Shown here: in pieces, positions 45,747-55,615 of the stretch | Layout of the letters: each line of letters starts with the position of its first letter | Numbering within the stretch: position 1 is the first letter of the stretch | Assembly (NCBI GenBank): GCA_902614395.1 | Contig: CACMKW010000002.1 | Location: 129,356 to 193,355 of the forward strand | Direction of reading: 5' to 3' | DNA length: 64,000 nucleotides | DNA from: an uncultured Alphaproteobacteria bacterium | GTDB taxonomy: Bacteria > Pseudomonadota > Alphaproteobacteria > HIMB59 > GCA-002718135 | Notes under the pieces: model-generated | Told to the model about the DNA's origin: nothing | Seen by the model: the letters and a program-made list of their open reading frames with translations, nothing else | Database searches by the model: none | Translations under genes and position numbers: made by a program

Positions 45747-46793
45747 ATGTCTGATAATGTATATGCGCAAATTAATGATAGATCGAAATTAATTTTCAAA
45801 AAATTAGTTGAGTCGTATCTTAAAACTGGGTCTCCAGCAGGATCAGAAACAATTATGAAGATGGGAGGCTTAAATCTTTCCTCAGCATCAATTAGATCTA
45901 TACTATCAAATTTACAAAAAGAAGGACTTCTTTATGCTCCTCACAGATCAGCCGGGCGAATGCCTACTGAAAAAGGTATGAGATTTTTTGTTGATGGACT
46001 ATTAGAATTTGGAAGAATATCTAAATTAGATAAAGAAAATATTAAACAGCAGTGCTTAACTAAGGGCAAATCTTATGAAGAGGTTCTCGATGTTGCGTCT
46101 AAGGCTATTTCAGGGCTATCAAGTTATGCTGGAATAGTTATCGCGCCAAAATTTCAAAAAAACTTAAAGCATGTTGAATTTATAAGATTAAATAGTAGTC
46201 AATTAATGCTTATTCTTGCTTATGAGAATGGAGAAGTAGAAAATCGCATTATTGAAGATAATGGTAAATATAATAGTTCATTATTAATACAGGCCTCAAA
46301 CTACCTTACATCAAAGTTTACTAATAAAAATATTTCGCAAATTAAAAGATTAATACAAACAGAAATAAAAAACTCACAAAATGAACTAGAATTAATTTCT
46401 TCAAAGTTAATTCAACAGGGCATTATAGAAACTCAACCTAATAGTAAAAATCCTTATATTTTTTTACATGGACAATCAAATTTACTCAAAGATGAAATAG
46501 TTTCAAAAGATTTAGATCAAATACGAAATCTTTTTGATGAAATTGAGAAAAAATCTAGTTTTGTGGATATATTAGAAACGGCAGGAAAAGCAAAAGGTGT
46601 TCAGATTTTTATTGGATCTAAAAATTTTTTGTTTAAACACTCTGGTCTTTCTATGGTAATGGCCCCATATAAAAATAATGAGCAAGAAATTATAGGAGCT
46701 ATAGGTGTGGTTGGTCCAACAAGATTAAACTACTCCAAAATAGTTCCTCTTGTTGATTATACATCCAAAATTATTGGAAAGGTGATTGATTAA
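45747..46793 (+). CDS. hrcA: Heat-inducible transcription repressor HrcA
   Basis: 348 residues. The N-terminal winged helix has LIFKKLVESYLKTGSPAGSE and LSSASIRSILSNLQKEGLLY, followed by PHRSAGRMPTEKGMRFFVDG, the HrcA signature. The C-terminal GAF-like part ends IIGAIGVVGPTRLNYSKIVP. HrcA represses groE and sometimes dnaK through CIRCE operators. I see no CIRCE-type TTAGCACTC repeat near hrcA or dnaK, so its targets are probably elsewhere, such as groESL. The stop overlaps the grpE ATG by one base. Confidence 0.95.
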   Translation: MSDNVYAQINDRSKLIFKKLVESYLKTGSPAGSETIMKMGGLNLSSASIRSILSNLQKEGLLYAPHRSAGRMPTEKGMRFFVDGLLEFGRISKLDKENIKQQCLTKGKSYEEVLDVASKAISGLSSYAGIVIAPKFQKNLKHVEFIRLNSSQLMLILAYENGEVENRIIEDNGKYNSSLLIQASNYLTSKFTNKNISQIKRLIQTEIKNSQNELELISSKLIQQGIIETQPNSKNPYIFLHGQSNLLKDEIVSKDLDQIRNLFDEIEKKSSFVDILETAGKAKGVQIFIGSKNFLFKHSGLSMVMAPYKNNEQEIIGAIGVVGPTRLNYSKIVPLVDYTSKIIGKVID

Positions 46794-47464
46794 TGGTTGA
46801 AAAAAAAGAAGAAGATAACCAACAAGAAGAAATTAAAGAGCCTGATTCTGAGAATATTGAAAACGAAGAAGATAATAATGATAGTGAAGAAAACACAGAT
46901 TCAGAAGAGATAACAGAAGATGAAAATACAGAAGAAGATAGTTTAGAAAAGGAAATAGAAACACTAAAAGAAGAAAAAATTCGATTACTCGCTGAAATGG
47001 AAAATCTTAGAAAAAGATTTGAACGAGAAAAAGTTGAAACGATAAAGTTTGGTAGCATAAATTTAGCAAGAGATATTCTATCGCCAGGAGATAATCTAGA
47101 AAGAGCGCTAGATGCTTTACCAGAAGATGAAAATCATCCAGAAAGTATAAAAAATCTTATCGATGGTTTAAAAATGGTGCTTAAAGAATACAAAAGTACT
47201 CTTGAAAAACACGGAGTCAAAAAAATTGAAACTTTAAATCAAAAATTTGATCATAATTTTCATCAAGCAATGATGGAAGTTGAAAATAATGATGTTGAAG
47301 AAGGAACAGTAGTACAAGAAGTCCAATCTGGCTATACAATGCATGACCGATTACTCAGAGCTGCAATGGTTGGAGTTTCCAAAAAACCAGTCGCTAAAAC
47401 AGAAGAACCTATAGAAGAAAAAGAAGAAGACAATTCTGAAAATCAGAGTAAAGAAAAGTCATAA
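46793..47464 (+). CDS. grpE: Nucleotide exchange factor GrpE
   Basis: 223 residues. The first 60 residues are extremely acidic (E, D, N, S). A long coiled coil (EKEIETLKEEKIRLLAEMEN) leads into the family core LENLRKRF-like segment, ARDILSPGDNLERALDAL, and the C-terminal beta domain VQEVQSGYTMHDRLLRAAMV. GrpE releases ADP from DnaK. It is translationally linked to hrcA. Confidence 0.95.
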   Translation: MVEKKEEDNQQEEIKEPDSENIENEEDNNDSEENTDSEEITEDENTEEDSLEKEIETLKEEKIRLLAEMENLRKRFEREKVETIKFGSINLARDILSPGDNLERALDALPEDENHPESIKNLIDGLKMVLKEYKSTLEKHGVKKIETLNQKFDHNFHQAMMEVENNDVEEGTVVQEVQSGYTMHDRLLRAAMVGVSKKPVAKTEEPIEEKEEDNSENQSKEKS

Positions 47465-47509
47465 AAAGCCCTAAATTACTTGTTTTTTTTAATATAAATA
47501 GGGAACATC

Positions 47510-47540
47510 CTTGTATTTTAAAACTTTTTTCCCATATCTA
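47510..47540 (+). promoter_or_regulatory. Sigma32-type heat-shock promoter of dnaK
   Basis: CTTG at 47510-47513 and CCCATATCT at 47531-47539, separated by 17 bp, resemble the sigma32 (RpoH) consensus CTTGAA-N13-15-CCCCATNT. Transcription would start about 45 bases before the dnaK ATG, which has a good AAAGAGG ribosome-binding site. This predicts heat-shock control of dnaK separate from hrcA-grpE. Confidence 0.6.
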
Positions 47541-47589
47541 ATGTAGCCAATGTTGATTGGTAAATAATTAAGTAAAGAGGATAACAAAT

Positions 47590-49512
47590 ATGGCAAAAGT
47601 AATTGGTATTGATTTAGGTACTACAAACTCCTGCGTTGCAGTAATGGACGGTAAGGAAGCAAAAGTAATTGAAAACTCCGAGGGTGGAAGAACAACTCCT
47701 TCGATGGTAGCATTCAGTGACACAAAAGAAAAACTTGTTGGACAATCAGCTAAAAGACAAGCAGTAACTAATTCTGAAAATACTTTATTTGCTATAAAAA
47801 GATTAATCGGAAGAACATTTGAGGATGAAGCTGTTAAGTCTGACAGCGGACTAGTACCTTATAAAATAGTAAAAGGTGATAACGGTGATGCTTGGGTAGA
47901 AGCACGTGGAGATAAATATAGTCCAAGTCAAATTAGTGCATTTATTTTACAAAAAATGAAAGAGACAGCAGAGTCTTATTTAGGAGATACTGTTACACAA
48001 GCAGTTATAACAGTTCCCGCATATTTTAATGATGCTCAAAGACAAGCAACAAAAGATGCTGGAAAAATAGCTGGACTAGAAGTTTTAAGAATTATTAACG
48101 AGCCTACTGCTGCAGCGTTAGCATATGGTTTAGATAAAAAGAAAACTGGTACTGTTGCTGTTTATGATCTTGGCGGAGGCACATTTGATATTTCCATTTT
48201 AGAAATAGGCGACGGTGTTTTTGAAGTTAAATCAACCAATGGCGACACGCACCTTGGTGGTGAAGATTTTGATCTTAAAATCATTGATTACCTTGCTGAC
48301 GAATTCAAAAAAGATAATGGTATTGATTTACGCTCAGATAAACTTGCCCTTCAACGTTTGAAAGAGGCTGCTGAGAAAGCAAAAATTGAATTATCAAGTT
48401 CAAATGAAACAGAAGTTAACTTACCATTCATAACAGCTGATCAATCTGGTCCTAAACATTTAACGATTAAGTTATCGAGAGCAAAACTTGAAGCTATTGT
48501 AGGCGAACTTTTAAACCAAAGTTTAAAACCTTGCGAAATGGCACTTAAAGATGCCGGGTTACAAGCTGCTGAAATCGATGATGTTATTTTAGTTGGTGGT
48601 ATGACAAGAATGCCTAAAGTAACAGAGATAGTAAAAAACTTCTTTGGTAAAGAGCCTAACAAAGGTGTTAACCCAGATGAAGTTGTAGCATCCGGTGCTG
48701 CTATTCAAGCAGGGGTATTACAAGGTGATGTCAAAGATGTATTATTACTTGATGTTACACCTTTATCACTTGGTATTGAAACACTTGGCGGTGTATTTAC
48801 AAAACTAATTGATAAAAACACAACTATCCCAACGAAGAAGAGCCAGGTATTTTCTACAGCTGAAGATAATCAGAGCGCAGTAACAATTAGAGTATTTCAA
48901 GGTGAAAGAGAAATGGCTGCTGACAACAAATTACTAGGTCAGTTTGATTTAGTAGGTATTCCACCTGCCGCAAGAGGAATGCCTCAAATTGAAGTAACTT
49001 TTGATATCGATGCAAATGGTATTGTAAACGTTTCGGCCAAAGACAAATCAACTGGTAAAGAACAACAAATCAAGATCCAGGCTTCTGGCGGATTATCAGA
49101 TGAAGAGATTGAAAAAATGGTCAAAGAGGCAGAAGAAAATGCTGAAGCTGACAAAAAGAAAAGAGAAGCTGTTGATACTAGAAACCACGCTGATAGTTTA
49201 ATTAATGAAACTGAAAAGAATTTAAAAGAGCACGGAGATAAAATTCCTGAAGCTGATAGAAATAAAATCACAGAGGATATTGAAGAGCTTAAGAAAGTAA
49301 AAGACGGTGAGGATTTAGAAGTTATAAAATCTAAAACTGAAGCACTTGTTCAGTCATCTCTTAAAATGGGTGAAGCAATTTATAAACAAAACCCTCAAGG
49401 TGCTGGACCTCAACCTGATCCATCTGGTGCTGAACCATCAGCTGATAATACAAAAGATGAAAAAGTTGTAGATGCTGAATTTGAAGAAGTAGACGAAGAT
49501 AAAAAAGATTAA
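47590..49512 (+). CDS. dnaK: Chaperone DnaK (Hsp70)
   Basis: 640 residues. The ATPase part opens [20 protein letters not shown] and contains [13 protein letters not shown] and [15 protein letters not shown]. The substrate domain has [17 protein letters not shown], and the tail ends with [11 protein letters not shown], the usual EEVD-like acidic terminus. Codon use is less A/T-biased than in its neighbours, as expected for an abundant protein. It has its own probable heat-shock promoter and is followed by dnaJ after 28 bp. Confidence 0.99.
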   Translation: MAKVIGIDLGTTNSCVAVMDGKEAKVIENSEGGRTTPSMVAFSDTKEKLVGQSAKRQAVTNSENTLFAIKRLIGRTFEDEAVKSDSGLVPYKIVKGDNGDAWVEARGDKYSPSQISAFILQKMKETAESYLGDTVTQAVITVPAYFNDAQRQATKDAGKIAGLEVLRIINEPTAAALAYGLDKKKTGTVAVYDLGGGTFDISILEIGDGVFEVKSTNGDTHLGGEDFDLKIIDYLADEFKKDNGIDLRSDKLALQRLKEAAEKAKIELSSSNETEVNLPFITADQSGPKHLTIKLSRAKLEAIVGELLNQSLKPCEMALKDAGLQAAEIDDVILVGGMTRMPKVTEIVKNFFGKEPNKGVNPDEVVASGAAIQAGVLQGDVKDVLLLDVTPLSLGIETLGGVFTKLIDKNTTIPTKKSQVFSTAEDNQSAVTIRVFQGEREMAADNKLLGQFDLVGIPPAARGMPQIEVTFDIDANGIVNVSAKDKSTGKEQQIKIQASGGLSDEEIEKMVKEAEENAEADKKKREAVDTRNHADSLINETEKNLKEHGDKIPEADRNKITEDIEELKKVKDGEDLEVIKSKTEALVQSSLKMGEAIYKQNPQGAGPQPDPSGAEPSADNTKDEKVVDAEFEEVDEDKKD

Positions 49513-49540
49513 CGCTCCATAATTTTTATAAGGAGGAGAT

Positions 49541-50674
49541 GTGGCTGATAAAGATTTCTATGAGATACTTGGTGTTCAACGAAATGCCAGTGAAGATGAA
49601 ATAAAAAAAGCTTATAGAAAACAAGCCATGAAATATCATCCTGATCGTAACAAGGATGACAAAACAGCTGAAAGAAAATTCAAAGAAGCTGCTGCTGCTT
49701 ATGAAGTTCTAAAAGATTCAGAAAAAAGATCAGCGTATGATCAATATGGACATGACGCTTTCAAACAAGGTGGCATGGGTGGAGCTCAAGGCTTTGGAGA
49801 TTTTGCAGGTGGCTTTTCTGATATCTTTGAAGAGTTCTTTGGTGGGGGTTTTGGAGGACAATCATCAAGAAGACGAGGACCTCAAAGAGGAAGCGATCTT
49901 CGTTATAATATGTCCGTTTCACTATTCGAAGCTTTCACTGGAAAGAAACCACAAATAAGAATACCTACATACGTTGGCTGTGATGCTTGTGCAGCAACTG
50001 GAAGTGCAGATAAATCTGGACCAAGTACCTGTTCTACTTGTGGTGGTGCAGGAAAAGTTCGATCACAACAAGGTTTTTTTTCTATTGAAAGACCATGCCC
50101 TACATGTGGCGGAGAAGGTTCAAGTATAAAAAACCCATGTCTTAAATGTTCTGGTACAGGGAATATAAAAAAACAAAAAACAATTTCAGTTACTATTCCC
50201 GCTGGTGTTGATACAGGTACAAGAATTCGTATAGCTGGTGAAGGAGAGCCAGGTGAAAGAGGTGCGGGTAATGGAGATCTGTATATTTTTGTTGAAGTTC
50301 AAAAGGATAAACTTTTTGAAAGAGAAGAAGAAAATCTTTTTTGTGAAATACCAATTTCAATCACTACTGCTATTTTAGGCGGCGAAATAGAGGTACCAAC
50401 CATAGAAGGAAAAAAAGCTAGACTTAATATTCCAGCGGGAACTCAATCTGAAACACAATTTAGACTACGGGGTAAAGGAATGAGTATACTTCGACAAAGC
50501 AGACGCGGAGATATGTATGTGCAAACAAACGTTGAAATACCAGTCAATCTAAATAGCAAACAAAAAGATATTTTGAGAGAGTTTGAAAATGAAGGTGGGA
50601 CATCAAAAAAACACAGCCCAAAATCACAAGGTTTTTTCTCAAAATTAAAAGAAGTCTGGGAAGATTTAACTTAA
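49541..50674 (+). CDS. dnaJ: Chaperone DnaJ (Hsp40)
   Basis: 377 residues with a GTG start preceded by AGGAGGAG. The J domain (1-70) has the HPD motif in [23 protein letters not shown]-rich segment follows (about 75-115). The zinc domain has four Cys motifs, [24 protein letters not shown] and CLKCSGTG; the first has A-T where G-x is usual. The C-terminal substrate domains contain [20 protein letters not shown]. It stimulates DnaK. Confidence 0.98.
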   Translation: MADKDFYEILGVQRNASEDEIKKAYRKQAMKYHPDRNKDDKTAERKFKEAAAAYEVLKDSEKRSAYDQYGHDAFKQGGMGGAQGFGDFAGGFSDIFEEFFGGGFGGQSSRRRGPQRGSDLRYNMSVSLFEAFTGKKPQIRIPTYVGCDACAATGSADKSGPSTCSTCGGAGKVRSQQGFFSIERPCPTCGGEGSSIKNPCLKCSGTGNIKKQKTISVTIPAGVDTGTRIRIAGEGEPGERGAGNGDLYIFVEVQKDKLFEREEENLFCEIPISITTAILGGEIEVPTIEGKKARLNIPAGTQSETQFRLRGKGMSILRQSRRGDMYVQTNVEIPVNLNSKQKDILREFENEGGTSKKHSPKSQGFFSKLKEVWEDLT

Positions 50675-50715
50675 TTTCTTTTCAACTTACAATCACCAAA
50701 GTATAAGAAGTTTTT

Positions 50716-51519
50716 ATGGCAAAAATTAAAATAGCAGTTGCAGGTTGTCTTGGCCGAATGGGTCAGGAAATATCTAAACAAATTTTACAAAATAAAAATT
50801 TAGAATTTGTTGGTGGTTTTGAGCACAAAAAACATAAAGATATAAACAAACCTTTAAACAAAGTTTCAAGTATACACTCTGCAAAATTAGTTACAGCTAA
50901 TGCAGCTCAGTTAATCAAAGATACAAATGTCATCATTGATTTTACAACACCTGAGTCTACTTTAGATAATCTTAAGATTGCCTCTGCAAATAAAATAGCA
51001 GTTGTTATTGGCACAACTGGAATGACGGATGCACAAAAAAAGAAAGTAAAAAATTATTCAAAAAAAATACCTATACTCATGTCTTCTAACATGAGTTTGG
51101 GCGTTAACTTATTATTTAACTTAGTAAAACAAACAGCATCAGCTCTAAAAGATACTTATTATGATATTGAAATTGCTGAGACTCATCATAAACATAAAAA
51201 AGATGCTCCTTCCGGAACTGCATTATCTTTGGGTGAATATGCGGCTGATGGAAGAAAAACTAAATTAAATAGATCAAAAGTTTTAGATCGTACAAAAAAA
51301 CTATCATCTAGAAAAAAAGGTGAAATTGGCTTTTCTGTTACAAGAGGCGGTGAAATTGCAGGTGAACATACAGTAAGTTTTATTGGTACCAATGATAGAG
51401 TTGATTTAGTTCATAAAGCTAATAATAGATCAATTTTTGTAGATGGGGCTATCCAAGCAGCTATCTTTATTTCTAAAAAGAAAACAGGTCTTTTCAATAT
51501 GAATGACTTGTTATTTTAA
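50716..51519 (+). CDS. dapB: 4-hydroxy-tetrahydrodipicolinate reductase
   Basis: 267 residues, lysine and diaminopimelate pathway. The NAD(P) loop IAVAGCLGRMGQEISKQI is at the N-terminus. VIIDFTTPESTLDNL, VIGTTGMTD and the catalytic EIAETHHKHKKDAPSGTALS are intact. The dnaJ-dapB order is standard for alphaproteobacteria. It shares a TTAA with the convergent DUF2244 gene. Confidence 0.96.
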   Translation: MAKIKIAVAGCLGRMGQEISKQILQNKNLEFVGGFEHKKHKDINKPLNKVSSIHSAKLVTANAAQLIKDTNVIIDFTTPESTLDNLKIASANKIAVVIGTTGMTDAQKKKVKNYSKKIPILMSSNMSLGVNLLFNLVKQTASALKDTYYDIEIAETHHKHKKDAPSGTALSLGEYAADGRKTKLNRSKVLDRTKKLSSRKKGEIGFSVTRGGEIAGEHTVSFIGTNDRVDLVHKANNRSIFVDGAIQAAIFISKKKTGLFNMNDLLF

Positions 51520-51962
51520 TAATAGCTTAATTGTCTTTTAATTCTTAAGTACAAACTTTCCTTTAAATCAGCATGCAAGAAAGTTGCAACTTCAGTTTCT
51601 TTATCTGATTCTCTTATTGATAATTTGGAAGTGTTTTTAAATTTTGTAAAAAAAACTTTGGACCAATAAGTGCTGAATTTAGATGAATGTAAAAGTTTAT
51701 CACCTTTATATTTTCTTATAGATATTTCTTTTTGATCAATATTAATTTCATCCTTAATATTTTTTTCTTTGAAATATAAACGGATTAAATAAAAAATTAT
51801 CAGATATTCAAGTCCAAGAAATATAGATACAGGCCATGCACCTTGTACAATAAGAAAAATAGAGAATAATGAAATCCAACTTATAAAAATAATTCCTAAA
51901 ACTAAAAAGACTGATTTAGAACAGCTTTGATAAGGTCTTATTTTTTCATTTAATGAATTCAT
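51516..51962 (-). CDS. DUF2244 membrane protein
   Basis: 148 residues. Two adjacent membrane helices occupy about residues 20-62 (SVFLVLGIIFISWISLFSIF and IFLGLEYLIIFYLIRLYF). The conserved QGAWPVSIFLGLEY motif between and within them identifies DUF2244. The C-terminal part is a cytoplasmic or periplasmic beta-rich domain (SKFSTYWSKVFF). The function of the family is unknown. It is a single gene, convergent with dapB and divergent from pyc. Confidence 0.85.
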   Translation of the reverse strand: MNSLNEKIRPYQSCSKSVFLVLGIIFISWISLFSIFLIVQGAWPVSIFLGLEYLIIFYLIRLYFKEKNIKDEINIDQKEISIRKYKGDKLLHSSKFSTYWSKVFFTKFKNTSKLSIRESDKETEVATFLHADLKESLYLRIKRQLSYY

Positions 51963-52174
51963 AATTTGACATTAATATAAAATAACCTTTCTGATAAAGG
52001 GACATATGTGCACAGATATTAAATCGATAATTTGCATTTTATTATCAATTTATAATCGCTTCCAAATCCTAAAAAATGGCTAAATTCCTTTGATCTCTTG
52101 CTAATTTAGGAAGGAACATATAGATGCATCACCGAAAAAATATTAAGTAATAATCCTTATTTAATGGTGGCTTG
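51963..52174. other. Leader region upstream of pyc
   Basis: 212 bp that must hold the promoters of the DUF2244 and pyc genes. A TTGACA at 51966-51971 has no well-spaced -10 box. Two mutually exclusive stems involve the strong Shine-Dalgarno AGGAAGG at 52108-52114: TCCTAAA (52067-52073) with TTTAGGA (52105-52111), or CTAAATT (52080-52086) with AATTTAG (52103-52109). That Shine-Dalgarno serves a short reading frame (next entry). Confidence 0.5.
52124..52150 (+). CDS. Possible leader peptide MHHRKNIK before pyc
   Basis: An eight-codon frame, ATG at 52124 to TAA at 52150, 24 bp before the pyc ATG. It has the strongest ribosome-binding site in the area (AGGAAGGA, eight bases upstream), better than that of pyc itself. 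The peptide is basic with two histidines. It could be a regulatory leader peptide, or the true regulatory role may lie in the RNA. Inference only. Confidence 0.3.
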   Translation: MHHRKNIK

Positions 52175-55100
52175 ATGAAAAAGATTGGTAAAATTTTAGC
52201 AGCAAACAGAAGTGAAATTGCTATTCGAATTTTTAGAGCTGCTGAAGAGTCTGGTATTAAAACAGCTGCTATTTATTCTAAAGAAGATCGTTTTGCTATT
52301 CACCGATTTAAAACGGATGAAAGTTATTTAGTTGGTGAAGGCAAAGGTCCAATTCAAGCATATTTGGACATAGACTCCATTATTAAAATTGCCAAAGATG
52401 CTCAGGTTGATGCTATCCATCCAGGTTATGGATTTCTATCTGAGAGTCCTGAACTGGCTGAGCAGTGTGAAAAAAATGACATAACATTTATTGGACCCAG
52501 TAAAGAAATACTAAAAAGATTTGGAAATAAAACTGAAGCTAAAAAAGTTGCGGAAGAAGCAAAGGTAGGCACCGTTCCGTCTGTTCTTGTAACAAAAGAA
52601 AATTTAAAAAGTGTTCAAAAAGAAGTTGAGAAAATTGGTTACCCAGTAATTGTTAAAGCTAGTTGGGGTGGTGGCGGTCGAGGAATGCGTGTTGTTAGAT
52701 CAAGCAAAGAATTAATAGATCAAATTACAACTGCTCAAAGTGAGTCACTTAAAGCTTTTGGAAAAGATGAAGTATTTATAGAAAAATTTTTAGAAGATGC
52801 TGCGCACATTGAAGTTCAAATTTTAGGTGACAAACACGGAAATATCATACATCTTTTTGAAAGAGATTGTTCTCTTCAAAGAAGGCATCAAAAGATTATT
52901 GAAAGAGCACCTGCACACTTTCTTGAAAATAAAACTCGAGAAGAAATTTGTAACGCTGCTATTAAAATTGCAAAACAAGTTAAATACTTTGGTGCAGGAA
53001 CTGTTGAATTTTTGTTTGATAAAAAATCTGGCGAATTTTATTTCATTGAAGTTAACCCAAGAATTCAAGTTGAACATACAGTAACAGAAGAAGTGACTGG
53101 TATTGATATTGTAAAAGCTCAAATTAAAATTGCAGAAGGTCAAAAAATTGGAAGTCACCCAGCTCTTCCTAAACAAGAAGAGATTCATCTAAATGGATTT
53201 GCTATTCAATGTAGAGTTACTACAGAAGATCCCCTTAATAATTTTATGCCAGATTATGGGAAGATAATGACTTACCGGTCAGCTGCTGGTTTTGGAGTGA
53301 GGCTAGATGCAGCAAATGCTTCTTCAGGTTCGATTATCACACCGTATTATGATTCTTTACTTGTAAAAGTAACAACTTGGGCAAAGCATCAAGACGACTG
53401 TATTAAAAGAATGGATAGAGCTTTACGAGAATTTAGAATTAGAGGTGTTAAAACAAATTTAGTATTTCTTGAGTCTCTTATAAACAATAAAGATTTCCTT
53501 GAAGGAAATTACAATACTAATTTTGTGGATACTAAAAAAGAGCTCTATGCTTATAATCCGCAAAAAGATCGAGCATCAAAAATTGTATCTTATCTTGGAA
53601 ATATAATTGTCAATGGACACAACGATATATCTGGAAGAGTCAGTAATAATTCGACTGTAGAAGTTCAAATTCCTATTTCAAACACTAAAAGCGAAAAAAA
53701 TAATTATGTAAACGATTTACAAACTTTAGGTCCAGAAAAATTTGCAAAAAAAATAAAAGAAACACCATACACCTTAATTACTGACACAACGATGCGTGAT
53801 GCACACCAATCGCTTCTTGCTACAAGAATGAGAACAGATGATCTTATTAACATTGCTGAATATTATAGTGAAAATCTAAGCAACTTGTTCTCATTAGAAT
53901 GTTGGGGTGGTGCAACCTTCGATACATCGATGCGTTTTTTAAAAGAGGATCCTTGGGATAGACTAGCAAGATTAAACAAAAGGGCGCCTAACCTTCTTAA
54001 ACAAATGCTCTTTAGAGGATCTAATGCTGTTGGATATAAAAATTATCCAGATAACGTTGTTAAACATTTCATTCAACAATCAGCAGAAGCTGGAATTGAT
54101 GTATTCCGAGTTTTTGACTCATTAAATCTAATTGATAATATGCGTGTTGCAATTGATGAAGTACGCAATCAAAATAAAATTTGTGAAGGAACTATCTGTT
54201 ATACAAATGATGTAACTGATCCAAATGAGAAAAAATACACATTAAAATATTATATTGATCTTGTAAAAGATTTAGAGGAAGCAGGAGCACATATTATCGC
54301 TATTAAAGATATGGCGGGATTAGCAAAACCTAATGCTATAAAAAAATTAGTAAATGAAATCAAACAAACAACTGATCTTCCAATTCATTTTCATACTCAC
54401 GATACATCTGGTACTTCATCAGCTTCAGTTCTAGCTGCTATAGAAGAAAAGGTAGATATCGTTGATCTTGCAATTGACTCGATGAGTGGATTAACTTCAC
54501 AACCTGCACTTGGATCAATCGTATCTATAATGAAACAAAATCATCAAGACCCAAAACTTGATGAAGAGGCTATAAGAACACTATCTTTATATTGGGAACA
54601 AGTTCGTCAAAATTATCATGCATTTGAAACCGATTTCAAAGGTGGTAGTTCTGATGTGTATCTTCACCAAATGCCTGGTGGTCAGTTTACAAATTTAAAA
54701 GAACAAGCGAGATCATTGGGAATTACAACTGATAAGTGGGGAATGGTTGCTAATAAATATTCAGAGGTAAACCAACTTTTTGGTGATATTGTGAAGGTAA
54801 CACCTTCTTCAAAAATTGTAGGCGATATGGCGCTTTATATGATTGCTAATGATTTATCTAAAGAAGATGTGTTAGACCCAAAAAAAGAAATTTCTTTTCC
54901 TGCTTCAGTTATCGAATTTTTTAAAGGGGAGATTGGTATACCTCAAGGAGGCTTTCCAAAAGAACTACAAAAAAAAGTTCTTGGTGATACTAAACCTTTA
55001 ACAAAAAGACCTGGGGAAATTTTAGAATCAATTGATTTAGATAAAGAAGCCAAAAATTTAGAAGATGAAATAGGGATGAAAATTAATCAAACACATCTAG

Positions 55101-55615
55101 CTTCTTACTTAATGTATCCAAAAGTTTTTAAAGATTATGTTGATCACTTTAAGGAGTTTAGTGATACATCAATTCTTTCAACGGAATTATTTTTTTATGG
55201 TCCTCAACAAGATAAAGAATACACAATAGAAATTGATAAAGGAAAAAACCTTATCTTAAGATATTTAGCGAAAAGCGAAGTTAATAGTAATGGAAAGTGC
55301 TCCGTGTTTTTTGAAATTAACGGACAACCAAGAACAATAGATATAGAAAATAAAGAATTTTCAAAAAATATAACACAAAGAGCTAAAGCAGATGATAATA
55401 ATTTGGATCATGTCGGATCTCCTTTGCCAGGCCAAGTTGCTAAAATATTTGTTCAATCAGGCAGTAAGGTGATTAAAGGTGATAAGTTACTTGTGATCGA
55501 AGCTATGAAAATGGAAACTACAATAAATGCTGATAAAAGTGGAACCATCAAATCAATTAATGTTGCATCTGGTGATAATGTGGAGACCAAAGATTTGCTT
55601 GTTGAAATTAGCTAG
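52175..55615 (+). CDS. pyc: Pyruvate carboxylase
   Basis: 1146 residues from the ATG at 52175 (a TTG one codon upstream is in frame). Single-chain enzyme with all domains: biotin carboxylase (KILAANRSEIAIRIFRAAEE, HPGYGFLSE, ATP-grasp loop KASWGGGGRGM), carboxyltransferase (LITDTTMRDAHQSLLATRMR, ECWGGATFD), tetramerisation region, and BCCP with biotinyl lysine about 1112 in VIEAMKMET. It makes oxaloacetate from pyruvate and bicarbonate, replenishing the TCA cycle. The length matches type I PYC. A structured leader precedes it. Confidence 0.98.
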   Translation: MKKIGKILAANRSEIAIRIFRAAEESGIKTAAIYSKEDRFAIHRFKTDESYLVGEGKGPIQAYLDIDSIIKIAKDAQVDAIHPGYGFLSESPELAEQCEKNDITFIGPSKEILKRFGNKTEAKKVAEEAKVGTVPSVLVTKENLKSVQKEVEKIGYPVIVKASWGGGGRGMRVVRSSKELIDQITTAQSESLKAFGKDEVFIEKFLEDAAHIEVQILGDKHGNIIHLFERDCSLQRRHQKIIERAPAHFLENKTREEICNAAIKIAKQVKYFGAGTVEFLFDKKSGEFYFIEVNPRIQVEHTVTEEVTGIDIVKAQIKIAEGQKIGSHPALPKQEEIHLNGFAIQCRVTTEDPLNNFMPDYGKIMTYRSAAGFGVRLDAANASSGSIITPYYDSLLVKVTTWAKHQDDCIKRMDRALREFRIRGVKTNLVFLESLINNKDFLEGNYNTNFVDTKKELYAYNPQKDRASKIVSYLGNIIVNGHNDISGRVSNNSTVEVQIPISNTKSEKNNYVNDLQTLGPEKFAKKIKETPYTLITDTTMRDAHQSLLATRMRTDDLINIAEYYSENLSNLFSLECWGGATFDTSMRFLKEDPWDRLARLNKRAPNLLKQMLFRGSNAVGYKNYPDNVVKHFIQQSAEAGIDVFRVFDSLNLIDNMRVAIDEVRNQNKICEGTICYTNDVTDPNEKKYTLKYYIDLVKDLEEAGAHIIAIKDMAGLAKPNAIKKLVNEIKQTTDLPIHFHTHDTSGTSSASVLAAIEEKVDIVDLAIDSMSGLTSQPALGSIVSIMKQNHQDPKLDEEAIRTLSLYWEQVRQNYHAFETDFKGGSSDVYLHQMPGGQFTNLKEQARSLGITTDKWGMVANKYSEVNQLFGDIVKVTPSSKIVGDMALYMIANDLSKEDVLDPKKEISFPASVIEFFKGEIGIPQGGFPKELQKKVLGDTKPLTKRPGEILESIDLDKEAKNLEDEIGMKINQTHLASYLMYPKVFKDYVDHFKEFSDTSILSTELFFYGPQQDKEYTIEIDKGKNLILRYLAKSEVNSNGKCSVFFEINGQPRTIDIENKEFSKNITQRAKADDNNLDHVGSPLPGQVAKIFVQSGSKVIKGDKLLVIEAMKMETTINADKSGTIKSINVASGDNVETKDLLVEIS

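Noticed and set aside
47900..47930. CACGTG inside dnaK as a third parS
   Set aside because: The flanks read AGCACGTGGA, not TTTCACGTGAAA, so only the central hexamer matches.
51966..51998. Sigma70 promoter with TTGACA upstream of pyc
   Set aside because: The -35 match is perfect, but the closest -10-like sequences are spaced about 4 or 21 bases away, outside the working range.
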